DNA of 64,000 bases from Streptomyces sp. NBC_01217 (lineage in GTDB: Bacteria; Actinomycetota; Actinomycetes; Streptomycetales; Streptomycetaceae). A model generated the notes under the pieces. The model was not told the origin of the DNA. It saw nothing but the letters and a program-made list of their open reading frames with translations, and ran no database searches. The position numbers and the translations under genes are program-made. Positions 25,192-34,423 of the stretch are shown here, in pieces (within the stretch, counting starts at the first letter, position 1; every line of letters starts with the position of its first letter). The stretch is taken from contig NZ_CP108538.1 in NCBI RefSeq assembly GCF_035994185.1, positions 7,257,501 to 7,321,500 of the forward strand. Reading direction: 5' to 3'.

Positions 25192-25307
25192 GAGGGCCTT
25201 TCTGGTCGCCGGTGCAGATGTCGCAATCCACACCAGGCCAGAAGGCCCTCACCCATTTCAAGATCACTCAACCGTGAACCCCGTCACCAACCTCCGTGGA
25301 CAGAACA
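24243..25307 (-). mobile_element. IS481-family insertion sequence, 1065 bp
   Basis: The ends are imperfect inverted repeats. The left end starts TGTATTGCCCTGTGAGGTTG and the right end, read inward on the minus strand, starts TGTTCTGTCCACGGAGGTTG. A perfect 6-bp target duplication ACTAGG flanks it (24237-24242 and 25308-25313). This fits the NCTAGN preference known for IS481. It sits within the ctaG remnant. Confidence 0.9.
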
Positions 25308-25748
25308 ACTAGGGCTGCTGTACTTCACACCGCTCTACAACACGATGTCGGCGAACATGATGCTGCACTGGCTGCTGCACGCCCACTTCCTGCTCGCCGG
25401 GTGCCTGTTCGCCTACGTCATCGCCGACCCCGACCCGGCCCCCGCTCGGCCCAGCGTTCCGGTACGGCTGGTGGTGCTGGGCGTGGCGATCGCCGCGCAC
25501 GCGGTGATCTCACAGCTCATGTACGGCGGCTTCGGCATCAACATCCACGCCCCCGTCGACCAGGGCGGAGCCCAGATCATGTACTACGGCGGCGACATCG
25601 CCGAGCTGCTCCTGGCCGCCGCACTGGTGGCAACGTGGCGCCCGCAGCCCGGCTCCCGCCGGGCCCCGCGTCCGACGGGCCTACCGGAGGCACGGCCCGC
25701 GGTGCCGTAGGCCGCTCACTCCTGAGCGGTGGCTCCGCGCGCCTTGTG

Positions 25749-26147
25749 CTATTCCATGCCGCCGGTGAGCGCGGACAGGACGTCGTCCAGTCGGCGGGTG
25801 GCTTCCTCGGCGACGGGCTTGAGGGCGTCCTGGCCGGTCAGGGTGACCATGGTGCCGGGGTCGAGGGCCTGGACGGCGATACGGTCGCCGTCGGTGCGGA
25901 CGACGGCGTTGCAGGGCAGGAGCAGGCCGATGGAGCGGTCCGCCTCGATCGCCTGGTGGGCCAGGGGCGGGTTGCAGGCGCCGAGGATCAGGTAGTCCTC
26001 CATCTCGTGGCCCAGCTTCTCCTTCAACGTGGCCTGCACCTCGATCTCGGTGAGGATCCCGAAGCCCTGTTCGGCCAGTGCCTCACGCACGGCCCTCACG
26101 GTGTCCTCGAAGGTGCCGTCCACGTGCACGGTGCGGCTGTAGGTCAT
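25749..26147 (-). CDS. DUF302 domain protein
   Basis: 132 residues. The DUF302 pattern is clear: TFEDTVRAVREALAEQGFGIL, then LILGACNPPLAHQAIEADRSI with LLLPCNAVV. The family is of unknown function but recurrently sits with persulfide/sulfur genes. It diverges from the CstB-like gene across a 161-bp promoter region holding CsoR-type operators, so both are probably derepressed together. ATG at 26147. Confidence 0.85.
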   Translation of the reverse strand: MTYSRTVHVDGTFEDTVRAVREALAEQGFGILTEIEVQATLKEKLGHEMEDYLILGACNPPLAHQAIEADRSIGLLLPCNAVVRTDGDRIAVQALDPGTMVTLTGQDALKPVAEEATRRLDDVLSALTGGME

Positions 26148-26233
26148 GGCCGTTCCCCATTCTTCTTCGTCCGCTGCACTGATGCGTCCGGTGTCGGCGG
26201 GTACCTGCTCAGGGTGGGCCCTGACCTGGAATA

Positions 26234-26283
26234 TACCCCCGGGGGTACTGGTGTTACGGTGGAAACAGATACCCCCCCGGGTA
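26234..26283. promoter_or_regulatory. Two CsoR/CstR-type operators in a divergent promoter
   Basis: A perfect palindrome TACCCCCGGGGGTA occupies 26234-26247 and a degenerate copy (TACCCCCCCGGGTA) 26270-26283. They lie between the DUF302 gene and the CstB-like gene. The same box, TACCCCTAGGGGTA, precedes the regulator gene at 29140-29153. Confidence 0.8.
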
Positions 26284-26308
26284 ATTTCCATTCGTTAGGA
26301 GTACTGGC

Positions 26309-27673
26309 GTGTTCTTCGTTGACACCATCGAGCTGGAAGGTCTCGGCAACCGCAGCTACCTGGCCGGCGGCGAGAGCACCGCGGTCGCGGTGGACCCGCC
26401 GCGCGACATCGACCAGGTCCTGGCAGCCGCCGCCCGGCGCGGGGTACGGATCTCCCACGTGGTGGAGACCCACCTGCACAACGACTACGTCACCGGTGGA
26501 CTCGAACTCGCCCGGATCACCGGCGCCCAATACCTCGTGCCGGCCGACGCGCACGTCTCCTTCACCCGTGTCCCCGTCGCCGACGGCGACAGCATGGACA
26601 TCGACCCCGGCAGCGGGGTGAGCCTGACCGCGATCGCGACGCCGGGACACACCCCGCACCACACCTCCTACGCGCTGCGCGAGGCGGGCCGTGCGGTGGC
26701 CGTCTTCACCGGCGGGTCGCTGCTGATCGGCACGGTGGGCCGCCCGGACCTGGTCGAGCCGCGGCTGACCGAGGAGCTGGCCCGTGCCCAGCACGCCTCC
26801 GCCCACCGGTTGGCCTCCGATCTGCCCGACGAGACGGCGGTGCTACCCACGCACGGCTTCGGCAGCTTCTGCTCCTCGGCCCAGTCCGAGGGGGAGGAGA
26901 CCACGATCGGCAAGGAGAAGAGCGCGAACAGCGCGCTGACCGTGGACGTGGACACCTTCGTCGCGGACCTGCTGGCCGGCCTGGAGGACATGCCCGCCTA
27001 CTACGCGCACATGGGCCCGGCCAACGCCGCCGGCCCCGCCCCGGTCGATCTGACGCCGCCCGCCCGCGCGGACGCCGAGCAGATCGCAGCGCGCCTCGCG
27101 GCCGGTGAGTGGGTCGTCGACCTGCGCAACCGTGTCGCTTTCGCCGAGGGGCACGTGGCCGGGTCGTTCAACTTCGAGGCCGACGGCAAGCTCGCCACCT
27201 ACCTGGCATGGATGATCCCCTGGGGCAAGCCGGTCACCCTGCTCGCCGAGTCCGCCGAGCAGCTCGCGGATGCCCAGCGTGAGCTGGTGCGGGTGGGCAT
27301 CGACCGCCCGGCCGCCGCCGCCACCGGCACCCCCGACGCCTGGCTGCCCGCCGGACAGGCACCGGCCTCCTTCCCGCGCTCGACGTTCGCCGGGCTCGCC
27401 GGGCAGGGCAACGCTGATCTGGTGGTTCTGGACGTGCGCCGGGACTCCGAGCGGGCGGGCGGATACATCGACGGCTCGGTCCACATCCCGATCCACGAGC
27501 TGCACGGTCGTATAGGCGAGGTGCCGCACGGCACGGTGTGGGTGCACTGCGCCGGCGGGATGCGCGCGGCGATCGCCGCCTCCCTGCTCGATGCCGCCGG
27601 CCGCGACGTGGTCGCCGTCGACGACGGCTTCGACGCCGCGGCGGAGGCCGGGCTGTCCCTGACCTCCGGCTGA
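26309..27673 (+). CDS. cstB: CstB-like persulfide dioxygenase-rhodanese fusion
   Basis: 454 residues in three domains, as in staphylococcal CstB. The first is a metallo-beta-lactamase-fold non-heme iron persulfide dioxygenase (HLHND at 55-59; TPGHTPHHTSY near 113). The second is a rhodanese-like domain without the active cysteine (DLRNRVAFAEGHVAGSFNF). The third is an active rhodanese (VWVHCAGGMRA near 415). It would oxidise and rearrange low-molecular-weight persulfides to thiosulfate in the cytosol. GTG 26309 follows AGGAG at 6 bases. It leads an operon with a rhodanese and a TauE/SafE exporter. Confidence 0.85.
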   Translation: MFFVDTIELEGLGNRSYLAGGESTAVAVDPPRDIDQVLAAAARRGVRISHVVETHLHNDYVTGGLELARITGAQYLVPADAHVSFTRVPVADGDSMDIDPGSGVSLTAIATPGHTPHHTSYALREAGRAVAVFTGGSLLIGTVGRPDLVEPRLTEELARAQHASAHRLASDLPDETAVLPTHGFGSFCSSAQSEGEETTIGKEKSANSALTVDVDTFVADLLAGLEDMPAYYAHMGPANAAGPAPVDLTPPARADAEQIAARLAAGEWVVDLRNRVAFAEGHVAGSFNFEADGKLATYLAWMIPWGKPVTLLAESAEQLADAQRELVRVGIDRPAAAATGTPDAWLPAGQAPASFPRSTFAGLAGQGNADLVVLDVRRDSERAGGYIDGSVHIPIHELHGRIGEVPHGTVWVHCAGGMRAAIAASLLDAAGRDVVAVDDGFDAAAEAGLSLTSG

Positions 27674-27711
27674 ATTCCGGCCGTCCCCTCTCGCAAGGAA
27701 GGAAACGTGTG

Positions 27712-28077
27712 ATGTTCCTCTTTCGCCGAAACGGGCCCCGTGTCACGGTCGACGAGGCACGCAGCCGTACCAGTGGCGACCGGCCTGACGCGGTTCTGCT
27801 GGACGTCCGTGAAAAGCCCGAATGGAACTCGGGCCACGCCCCGGGCGCCGTCCACGTACCGCTGACGAAACTGGTCACCGGCGCCGCACTGCCCGCCGAA
27901 GCTGAGGGCCGTCCGCTGGTGGTGATCTGCCGCAGCGGACACCGCTCCCAGCAGGCCGCGAAACTCCTCACCCAGCGCGGCGCGCAGGCCGTCGACGTCA
28001 AGGGCGGCATGAACGCGTGGGCCGCCGCCGGACACCCCGTCCTCGACGAACGCGGGAACCACGGCCAGATAGCGTGA
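27712..28077 (+). CDS. Single-domain rhodanese
   Basis: 121 residues. The active loop is ICRSGHRSQQAA, preceded by the rhodanese signature LLDVREKPEWNSGHAPGAVHVPL. ATG 27712 (GTG 27709 also possible) follows GGAAGGAAAC. It transfers sulfane sulfur and likely works with CstB on persulfides. The stop overlaps the start of the TauE/SafE gene (GTGA). Confidence 0.9.
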   Translation: MFLFRRNGPRVTVDEARSRTSGDRPDAVLLDVREKPEWNSGHAPGAVHVPLTKLVTGAALPAEAEGRPLVVICRSGHRSQQAAKLLTQRGAQAVDVKGGMNAWAAAGHPVLDERGNHGQIA

Positions 28078-28817
28078 CCGCGCTCGTCCTCGCCCTCATC
28101 GCCGGGGCCATCGTCGGCCTCGCCCTCGGAGCACTCGGTGGCGGCGGCAGCGTCCTGGCCGTGCCCGCCCTGATCTACCTGCTCGGCTTCAGCCCGTCCG
28201 CGGCCACCACCGCCAGCCTGATCATCGTGGCCGCCACCTCTGCCACCGCCCTGTACGCCCACGCCCGCGACGGCCACGTCGCCTGGAAAGTCGGATCCCT
28301 CTTCTCGGCGGCGGGCATCATCCCCGCCTACGCCGCGGGGGCAGCCGCCGGACGCGTACCCGAAGCCGTGCTGACCATCGCGTTTTCGGTGATCGCGGCG
28401 CTGGCGGCCGTGCGGATGCTCCGCCCCTCCGCCGACAAGCCGGTAGGCCGGATACGCCCCGGCAAGGCGGCCGGGGCCGGGGCCGGACTCGGCGCGGTAA
28501 CCGGCTTCCTCGGCGTCGGCGGCGGCTTTCTCGCCGTCCCGGCCCTGGTGAGCGTCCTCGGCCTGACCATGCGCCGTGCGGTGGGCACCAGCCTGCTCGT
28601 CATCACCGTCAACTCACTCGCCGCCCTGATCGCCCGCGCCGGGACCGGCGGCGGTCTCGACTGGGCGCTGATCGGGCCGTTCACCGGGGCGGCGATCCTC
28701 AGCGCCTGGGACGGCAAACGTCTCAGTGTCAAGGTCTCCGGCAACCGCCTGCAAAAGGTCTTCGCCGGGGTGCTCCTGGCGGTGGCCGTGTCCATGCTGA
28801 TCGACGTGATCGTGTGA
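28074..28817 (+). CDS. TauE/SafE-family anion exporter
   Basis: 247 residues with about eight transmembrane helices and the two-fold repeat of the family (LALGALGGGGSVLAVPALIYLLG and TGFLGVGGGFLAVPALVSVLG). GTG 28074. In sulfur-stress operons this family is thought to export sulfite or a related sulfur anion, which would remove the products of CstB and the rhodaneses. Last gene of the plus-strand operon. Confidence 0.85.
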   Translation: MTALVLALIAGAIVGLALGALGGGGSVLAVPALIYLLGFSPSAATTASLIIVAATSATALYAHARDGHVAWKVGSLFSAAGIIPAYAAGAAAGRVPEAVLTIAFSVIAALAAVRMLRPSADKPVGRIRPGKAAGAGAGLGAVTGFLGVGGGFLAVPALVSVLGLTMRRAVGTSLLVITVNSLAALIARAGTGGGLDWALIGPFTGAAILSAWDGKRLSVKVSGNRLQKVFAGVLLAVAVSMLIDVIV

Positions 28818-28838
28818 ACACTCCGGCCACCGCGCCCG

Positions 28839-29153
<315 letters not shown>

Positions 29154-29209
29154 TCATACCGGGTCCGGGCACCCCGCCCCCGGAACAGCACGGAAGGACC
29201 ACCCCGCAC

Positions 29210-29776
29210 ATGAGCACCCCCACCGCCCTCATCCCCGCCCAGGCCGCCGCCCGCCTCGACCACTACACGGTCATTGACGTGCGCACCCCCGGCGAATACG
29301 CCTCCGGCCATCTCCCCGGCGCCCACAACATCCCCCTCGACCACCTCCACACCGCCCTGCCCGCCCTCAAGGCAGCAGCCGCCCGCGGCACCCTCCTCAT
29401 GGTCTGCGCCTCCGGCAACCGCTCCACCACCGCCTGCACCGAACTTGCCGCAGCCGACATCCCCGCCACCACCCTCACCGGCGGCACCACCGCCTGGGCC
29501 GGCGAGGGCCGCACCCTCCACCGCCCCGACAACGCCTCGGCCGTCTGGCCCATGGAACGCCAGGTCCGCCTCGCCGCCGGATCCCTCGTCGTCGCCGGCC
29601 TCGCCGCCGGCACCCGCTGGCGCCCCGCCCGCTGGCTGTCCGCCGCTATCGGAGGCGGCCTGGTCTTCTCCGCCGCCACCAACACCTGCGGCATGGCCGC
29701 CGCCCTCGCCAAACTCCCCCACAACCAGCCCCGCACCACCGACCTTGACGCCACCCTCCGAGCGCTGCAGGACTGA
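29210..29776 (+). CDS. Rhodanese with C-terminal DUF2892-like membrane domain
   Basis: 188 residues. The rhodanese domain carries the active loop VCASGNRSTTA (about 65-75) after TVIDVRTPGEYASGHLPGAHN. The C-terminus (WPMERQVRLAAGSLVVAG..., GGGLVFSAATNTCGMAA) is a two-helix membrane hairpin with a cysteine, as in YgaP. This places sulfurtransferase activity at the membrane. It is divergent from cstR and shares the operator. Confidence 0.85.
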   Translation: MSTPTALIPAQAAARLDHYTVIDVRTPGEYASGHLPGAHNIPLDHLHTALPALKAAAARGTLLMVCASGNRSTTACTELAAADIPATTLTGGTTAWAGEGRTLHRPDNASAVWPMERQVRLAAGSLVVAGLAAGTRWRPARWLSAAIGGGLVFSAATNTCGMAAALAKLPHNQPRTTDLDATLRALQD

Positions 29777-30235
29777 CTGATCACGAGCCTGAAGCCAGTC
29801 ACGAACGGCCTCCCGCGTCCCGGCGGACGGCGCTCTCAGTCCGGTGCGGCCGCGTCGTCGTCCTCATCCAGCCCAGGCGCGTCCGGGTCGCGCAGCGGGC
29901 GCAGCACGCCGACGGGCGGGAGACTGGCCGTGAAGCTGTAGCGGCCGAGCAGGTTCTTCCAGGCGTTCGGCGAGCTGCTTCCATCCGGCGTCCAGGCCCC
30001 GCACCAGCTCTGCCAGGTGTTCCGTGACGGGCATGTCCAGGCTCAGCCCGGCCGGGCAGCCGGGGAGCGGTGGCGTTACCCTGTTCTCCGGCAGCGACCG
30101 CGGCGATCCGTGGCCACTGCGCGGCGGTGGGGCTCGCCGTACCCGAACCGCGGCATTGGTGCCGCCAACAGTCCCTACTTGCGATGGTGTGCGCCCGCGT
30201 GCGCGCGGGCCCCGGCGAGTAGGAGACGTACGTTC
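29777..30235. other. Non-coding or decayed stretch of about 460 bp
   Basis: A minus-strand remnant is visible: [20 protein letters not shown] then, in another frame, [19 protein letters not shown] to a stop near 29840. No family is recognised and the frame is broken. The last 60 bp contain a CCCGCG/CGCGGG hairpin and the AGGAGA ribosome binding site of the first crcB gene. Confidence 0.4.
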
Positions 30236-30721
30236 ATGAGAGCCCCGAAGTCCCAGGCGGTGGACGAACCCACGGACCCCGACGTCGATCTGCGCGTGCC
30301 CGCCCAGCGGCAGCAGTCCTGGCGGGCACAGGGGCCGATCGTGGCGGTGGTGGCGCTCGGCGGAGGGATCGGGGCTTCCGCCCGGTACGGGGCCTCGCTT
30401 CTCTGGCCGGCCTCGGCCGGGGCATTCCCCTGGACCACCCTGTGGATCAACGCCGTCGGCTGTGCGGTCATCGGCGTCTTCATGGTGGTGATCACGGATG
30501 TGTGGGCGGCGCACCGCCTGGTGCGGCCGTTCTTCGGCACCGGTGTCCTGGGCGGCTTCACAACCTTCTCGACGTACACCGTCGACATCCAGAAGCTCGT
30601 GGACGGCGGCCATGCCCGCACCGGTCTGGCCTATCTCGCGGCGACGGCACTGGCGGCACTCGCCGCCGTATGGCTCACGGTGACAGCGACGCGCCGTGTA
30701 CTGGCATGGAGGCAGGGATGA
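30236..30721 (+). CDS. crcB: Fluoride channel CrcB/FluC, first copy
   Basis: 161 residues with four transmembrane helices after a 35-residue charged N-terminal extension. Family signatures: [17 protein letters not shown], the Asn of [16 protein letters not shown], and the selectivity region [17 protein letters not shown]. CrcB works as a dual-topology dimer exporting fluoride. Here two different copies (30236 and 31062) are encoded, so a heterodimer is likely. ATG 30236 follows AGGAGA. Its stop overlaps the DUF190 start. Confidence 0.9.
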   Translation: MRAPKSQAVDEPTDPDVDLRVPAQRQQSWRAQGPIVAVVALGGGIGASARYGASLLWPASAGAFPWTTLWINAVGCAVIGVFMVVITDVWAAHRLVRPFFGTGVLGGFTTFSTYTVDIQKLVDGGHARTGLAYLAATALAALAAVWLTVTATRRVLAWRQG

Positions 30722-31065
30722 CGAGGCTGACGGGCAGAGCCCTACGGGTGACGATCTTCATCGGGGAGAACGACATCTGGCACCACAAGCCCCTCTACAC
30801 CGAGATCGTGCACCGCGCCCACAAGGCCGGGCTGGCGGGAGCGAGCGTCTTCCGGGGGATCGAGGGCTTCGGCGCGTCCTCGCTGATCCACACCTCGCGG
30901 CTGCTGTCGCTGAGCGAGGACCTGCCGGTGGCGATCGTGATCGTGGACACCGAGGAGCTGGTGCGCGCCTTTCTGCCCCAGCTCGACGAGCTCGTCTCCG
31001 AGGGACTGGTGATCCTCGACGACTGCGAGGTCATACGGTACGTGGGCAGGGGAAGCAACGCGTGA
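30718..31065 (+). CDS. DUF190 protein (fluoride-cluster accessory)
   Basis: 115 residues with the DUF190 pattern: [44 protein letters not shown], shortened here to [19 protein letters not shown] and FRGIEGFG motifs, ending in [11 protein letters not shown]. It is a PII/CutA-like ferredoxin fold. DUF190 genes regularly accompany crcB genes and riboswitch-controlled fluoride operons, but their role is not established. It sits between the two crcB genes with 4-base overlaps on both sides. Confidence 0.85.
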   Translation: MTRLTGRALRVTIFIGENDIWHHKPLYTEIVHRAHKAGLAGASVFRGIEGFGASSLIHTSRLLSLSEDLPVAIVIVDTEELVRAFLPQLDELVSEGLVILDDCEVIRYVGRGSNA

Positions 31066-31436
31066 ACTGGCTGCTGGTCATCGTCGGCGGCGCGATGGGC
31101 GCCCCGCTCCGCTACCTCACCGACCGTGCGGTGCAGAAGCGGCACGACACCGTCTTCCCGTGGGGCACCTTCACCGTGAACGTCGTGGGCAGCTTCGTGC
31201 TCGGCCTGCTGAGCGGGGCCGTGGTGGCCGGGGCAGCCTCCTCGCAGGTGCAGCTGCTGCTGGGCACCGGGCTGTGCGGGGCGCTGACGACGTACTCGAC
31301 GTTCTCCTACGAGACGCTACGGCTGGCCGAGGACGGGGCACGGTTCTTCGCCGCCGCCAACGTGATCGCGAGCGTGGTGGCCGGACTGGGCGCGGTGTTC
31401 GTCGGGGTCGCCTTCGCCGAGGCATTCTGGGCGTGA
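31062..31436 (+). CDS. crcB: Fluoride channel CrcB/FluC, second copy
   Basis: 124 residues from GTG 31062, four transmembrane helices without the long N-terminal extension. Signatures: [28 protein letters not shown] and [17 protein letters not shown]. Together with the first copy it should form the fluoride-specific channel in the membrane. Its stop overlaps the next gene (GTGA). Confidence 0.9.
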   Translation: MNWLLVIVGGAMGAPLRYLTDRAVQKRHDTVFPWGTFTVNVVGSFVLGLLSGAVVAGAASSQVQLLLGTGLCGALTTYSTFSYETLRLAEDGARFFAAANVIASVVAGLGAVFVGVAFAEAFWA

Positions 31437-32632
31437 CCAAGAGGGAGATCAGCCAGCCGCCGGCCGTGATGGGGCCCTGGCGGTTCGTGGTCTGGTTCGG
31501 CACGGTCAGCCTGCTCGCGGACTTCGTCTACGAGGGCGCCCGCTCCATCACCGGCCCCCTGCTGGCCTCGCTCGGCGCGTCGGCCTTGGTGGTCGGTGTT
31601 GTGACGGGTGCGGGTGAGGCGGCGGCCCTGGGGCTGCGGCTGGTGTCGGGACCGTTGGCGGACCGGACGCGCCGTTTCTGGGGGCTCGCGATCGCCGGGT
31701 ATGCCCTGACGGTGATCTCCGTGCCCCTGCTCGGCGTGGCCGGAGCGCTCTGGGCGGCGTGCGCGCTCGTTGTCGCCGAGCGGGTGGGCAAGGCGGTGCG
31801 TTCGCCGGCCAAGGACACGCTGCTGTCGCATGCCACAGCTGCGACCGGGCGTGGGCGCGGCTTCGCCGTGCACGAGGCGATGGACCAGGTCGGTGCGCTG
31901 GTCGGGCCGCTCGTCGTGGCCGGGATGCTCGCGCTCACCGGCGGCGAGTACGGACCGGCGCTCGGCGTGCTCGCCTTCCCGGGTGTCGCGGTGCTGGGAC
32001 TGCTGGTGTGGTTGCGGGCTCGGGTGCCCGACCCCGAGGCGTACGAACGGGAAGTGGACGCATCCGCGGGTGAGCCTGCATCGGACGGCCGTCTGCCGGC
32101 CGCGTTCTGGACGTACGCGGCCTTCACCGCCGCCACCACGGCCGGGTTCGCCACCTTCGGCGTGCTCTCGTACCACCTCGTCGAGCGGCATCTGATGGCC
32201 GCGGCCTGGGTGCCGGTGTTGTACGCCGCTGCCATGGCCGTCGATGCTGTCGCCGCGCTCGCAACAGGCTGGCTGTACGACCGTCACGGCACGCGGGTGC
32301 TGATGGCGCTGCCGGTCCTGACCGCCGCAGTCGCAGTGCTGGCGTTCACCGACACGGTCGCGATCGCGGTGGCCGGGTCCCTGGTGTGGGGCACGGCCAT
32401 GGGGATCCAGGAGTCGACCCTGCGCGCCACGGTCGCGGACCTGGTGCCCCGCGGGCGGCGGGCGACCGCCTACGGCCTGTTCGCCGGCGTCGTCGGCGCG
32501 GCCAGCCTGGCCGGCGGCGCCCTGACCGGCGGCCTCTACGGCTACTCGATCCCCCTGCTGATCACAGTCGTGGTTGCCATCCAGGTCCTCGCTGTGGTGC
32601 TGCTGGCCGCCACGCGAGCCATGCGGCGCTGA
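31433..32632 (+). CDS. MFS transporter in the fluoride operon
   Basis: 399 residues with twelve predicted transmembrane helices (GTVSLLADFVYEGARSITGPLL at the start; GSLVWGTAMGIQESTLRATVADLVP late). The N-terminal DFVYEGARS motif and the MGIQESTLRA segment mark the group of small MFS proteins found in many bacteria with unknown substrate. It is the fourth coupled gene after crcB-DUF190-crcB, suggesting export of fluoride or a metabolite accumulating under fluoride stress. A strong terminator follows. Confidence 0.8.
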   Translation: MTKREISQPPAVMGPWRFVVWFGTVSLLADFVYEGARSITGPLLASLGASALVVGVVTGAGEAAALGLRLVSGPLADRTRRFWGLAIAGYALTVISVPLLGVAGALWAACALVVAERVGKAVRSPAKDTLLSHATAATGRGRGFAVHEAMDQVGALVGPLVVAGMLALTGGEYGPALGVLAFPGVAVLGLLVWLRARVPDPEAYEREVDASAGEPASDGRLPAAFWTYAAFTAATTAGFATFGVLSYHLVERHLMAAAWVPVLYAAAMAVDAVAALATGWLYDRHGTRVLMALPVLTAAVAVLAFTDTVAIAVAGSLVWGTAMGIQESTLRATVADLVPRGRRATAYGLFAGVVGAASLAGGALTGGLYGYSIPLLITVVVAIQVLAVVLLAATRAMRR

Positions 32633-32648
32633 TCCCGGGAGCGTCTTG

Positions 32649-32689
32649 GGTTGGGGGCACGCCACCTGTCGGGCGGCGTGCCCCCAACC
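32649..32689 (+). terminator. Long perfect hairpin terminator after the fluoride operon
   Basis: A 15-bp perfect stem, GGTTGGGGGCACGCC (32649-32663) with GGCGTGCCCCCAACC (32675-32689), around an 11-base loop. From here to the enolase stop at 33091 there is no recognisable gene. Confidence 0.85.
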
Positions 32690-33090
32690 GAGCCCTTTGC
32701 CGCGACCGGGCGCGCGGGTGGTCGCCCGGTGGGACCCGCGTCAAAGGGCTGGAGGCCGGAACCGCGGGAGCCCGCCATGGGCGCGGCCCAGCCCGTCCGA
32801 GGAGCCTCGCAGCTACATGTGCTTGATGGCCGGCAGCAGCACGTTGCGGGCCATGTCGACAGATGAGTACGGGGAGCGAGGTCCTGTACGGCGACTCCAC
32901 CTGCGCACCTCCGGGAAGGCATGCGTTCCTGACCAGGTCAGGAACCATCAGCCCGGGCAGGCGGTTCGGACCAGAGCGGTCCCGGCGGGATCCATCGCCA
33001 CAAGCGAGTGAACAACTCCGCGGACCGGTGGTCAAGGTGGCCGGCTTCCTGAACCACCGCTCTATGCCACGGCTTTACCCCAGGTGCCCG

Positions 33091-34365
33091 TCAGCGGTTC
33101 AGCCCGTACGGCAAGGCGGGCTCGGCAGCAGCGATCTCGATGAGCCGGTTGTACTTGGCGACGCGCTCGCCTCGCGCCGGGGCACCGGATTTGAGCTGGC
33201 CGCTGCCGGTGCCGACGACGAGGTCGGCGATGAAGGCGTCCTCGGTCTCACCGGAGCGGTGGGACACCATTTGCGTGTAGCCGGCCTCCCGGCAGATCCG
33301 CATCGCCTCGAGGGTCTCGGTGACCGTACCGATCTGATTGACCTTGATCAGGGCGGAGTTGCCGATCTGCTGGGCGATCGCCTCACTGATGATGGTCGGG
33401 TTGGTGACGAAGATGTCGTCGCCCATCAACTGGACGCGGTCGCCGAGGCGTTCGGTCAGGCGCACCCAGCCGTCCCAGTCGTCCTCGGCCAGCCCGTCCT
33501 CGATCGACCAGACCGGGAAGCGGTCGGTGATCGCCTCGTAGCGGTCGATGAGCTGGTTACTGGTCAGGGCGTCGCCCGCCACGTGATAGAGGCCGTCTTC
33601 CCCGTGGCGGAACTCGCTGGCGGCAGGGTCCAGGGCGATGGCGATGCCGTCCCGGCCGGGGGTGTATCCGGCGTCGGTGATGGCGTCGACGAGGAGCTGG
33701 AGGACGTCTTCGGGACGGTCGATGGCCGGTGCGAAGCCGCCTTCGTCGCCGAGACCGGTGGCGTGCCCGTCGGCGGACAAGCGGGCCTTCAACCGGGCGT
33801 AGACCTCGGCCCCGGCACGAACCGCCTCCGGCAGGCTCGGGGCGCCGAGCGGGGCGAGCATGAACTCCTGGAAGTCCAGGCTGTTTGCGGCGTGGGCGCC
33901 GCCGTTGACGACGTTGAAGTGCGGCACCGGCAAGCGTGGCGTCGTGCCCGCGACCTGGGCGAGGTGCTGCCACAACTCCCGTCCCGCGGGGGCGGCTTCG
34001 GCGCGGGCGGCGGCGAGCGAGACTCCGATGATGGCGTTGGCTCCGAGCCGTGACTTGGTGTCGGTGCCGTCCAGTTCGATCAGCGTACGGTCGATCTCCG
34101 TGGCCGAGGCGAAGGTGTGGCCCGTGAGGGCCTGGGCGATCTCGCCGTTGACGTGGCCGACGGCCGTCAGCACGCCCTGCCCGTTGTAGCGGGTCTTGTC
34201 GCCGTCGCGCAGTTCGACAGCCTCGCGGGTGCCGGTGGAGGCGCCGGAGGGGACCCCGGCGCGCACGCGGGTGCCGTCGGCCGTGGTGAGGGTGACGGCG
34301 AGGGTGGGGCGGGCACGGGAGTCGAGGATCTCCACGGCGTGCAGCTGTGCGATGTGCAGGGACAT
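33091..34365 (-). CDS. eno: Enolase (likely second copy)
   Basis: 424 residues, full length. Catalytic and metal sites are present: GVPSGASTGTREA, NVVNGGAHAANSLDFQEFM, GDEGGFAP, SIEDGLAEDDWDGW, LMGDDIFVTNP, IKVNQIGTVTETLEA and VSHRSGETED. It interconverts 2-phosphoglycerate and phosphoenolpyruvate. Enolase is a main target of fluoride (a magnesium-phosphate-fluoride complex blocks it). This copy sits beside crcB genes and pyrophosphatase, so it is probably a fluoride-bypass or extra-dosage enzyme. ATG 34365 follows GGAGG. Confidence 0.9.
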   Translation of the reverse strand: MSLHIAQLHAVEILDSRARPTLAVTLTTADGTRVRAGVPSGASTGTREAVELRDGDKTRYNGQGVLTAVGHVNGEIAQALTGHTFASATEIDRTLIELDGTDTKSRLGANAIIGVSLAAARAEAAPAGRELWQHLAQVAGTTPRLPVPHFNVVNGGAHAANSLDFQEFMLAPLGAPSLPEAVRAGAEVYARLKARLSADGHATGLGDEGGFAPAIDRPEDVLQLLVDAITDAGYTPGRDGIAIALDPAASEFRHGEDGLYHVAGDALTSNQLIDRYEAITDRFPVWSIEDGLAEDDWDGWVRLTERLGDRVQLMGDDIFVTNPTIISEAIAQQIGNSALIKVNQIGTVTETLEAMRICREAGYTQMVSHRSGETEDAFIADLVVGTGSGQLKSGAPARGERVAKYNRLIEIAAAEPALPYGLNR

Positions 34366-34423
34366 GCTGGGTTCCTCCGTCGTCCGGTCGGAGAGGTGAC
34401 GGTTCGTCGCGTGGGCTGTCCGT

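Larger units (their letters stand above)
24079..25710 (+). pseudogene. Truncated ctaG-type cytochrome oxidase assembly gene, interrupted by an IS
   Basis: The left piece (24079-24236) reads MYAPLGLVLAAPVTLLLR... to LLLSVGT. The right piece (25314-25710) reads LLYFTPLYNTMSANMMLHWL, HAHFLLAGCLFAYVIADPDP and ends normally. Removing the IS and one 6-bp duplication joins them in frame as GTLGLLYF. The protein resembles the C-terminal half of CtaG (caa3-type copper insertion) with its membrane histidines. The N-terminal half is absent, so the gene was already broken before or after IS insertion. Confidence 0.75.

Noticed and set aside
30160..30235. Fluoride riboswitch in the leader of the crcB operon
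   Set aside because: GCGATGGTGTGCGC resembles the 5' half of the crcB motif, but the required complementary ATGCC-like 3' segment is missing. Only a simple CCCGCG/CGCGGG hairpin is present.
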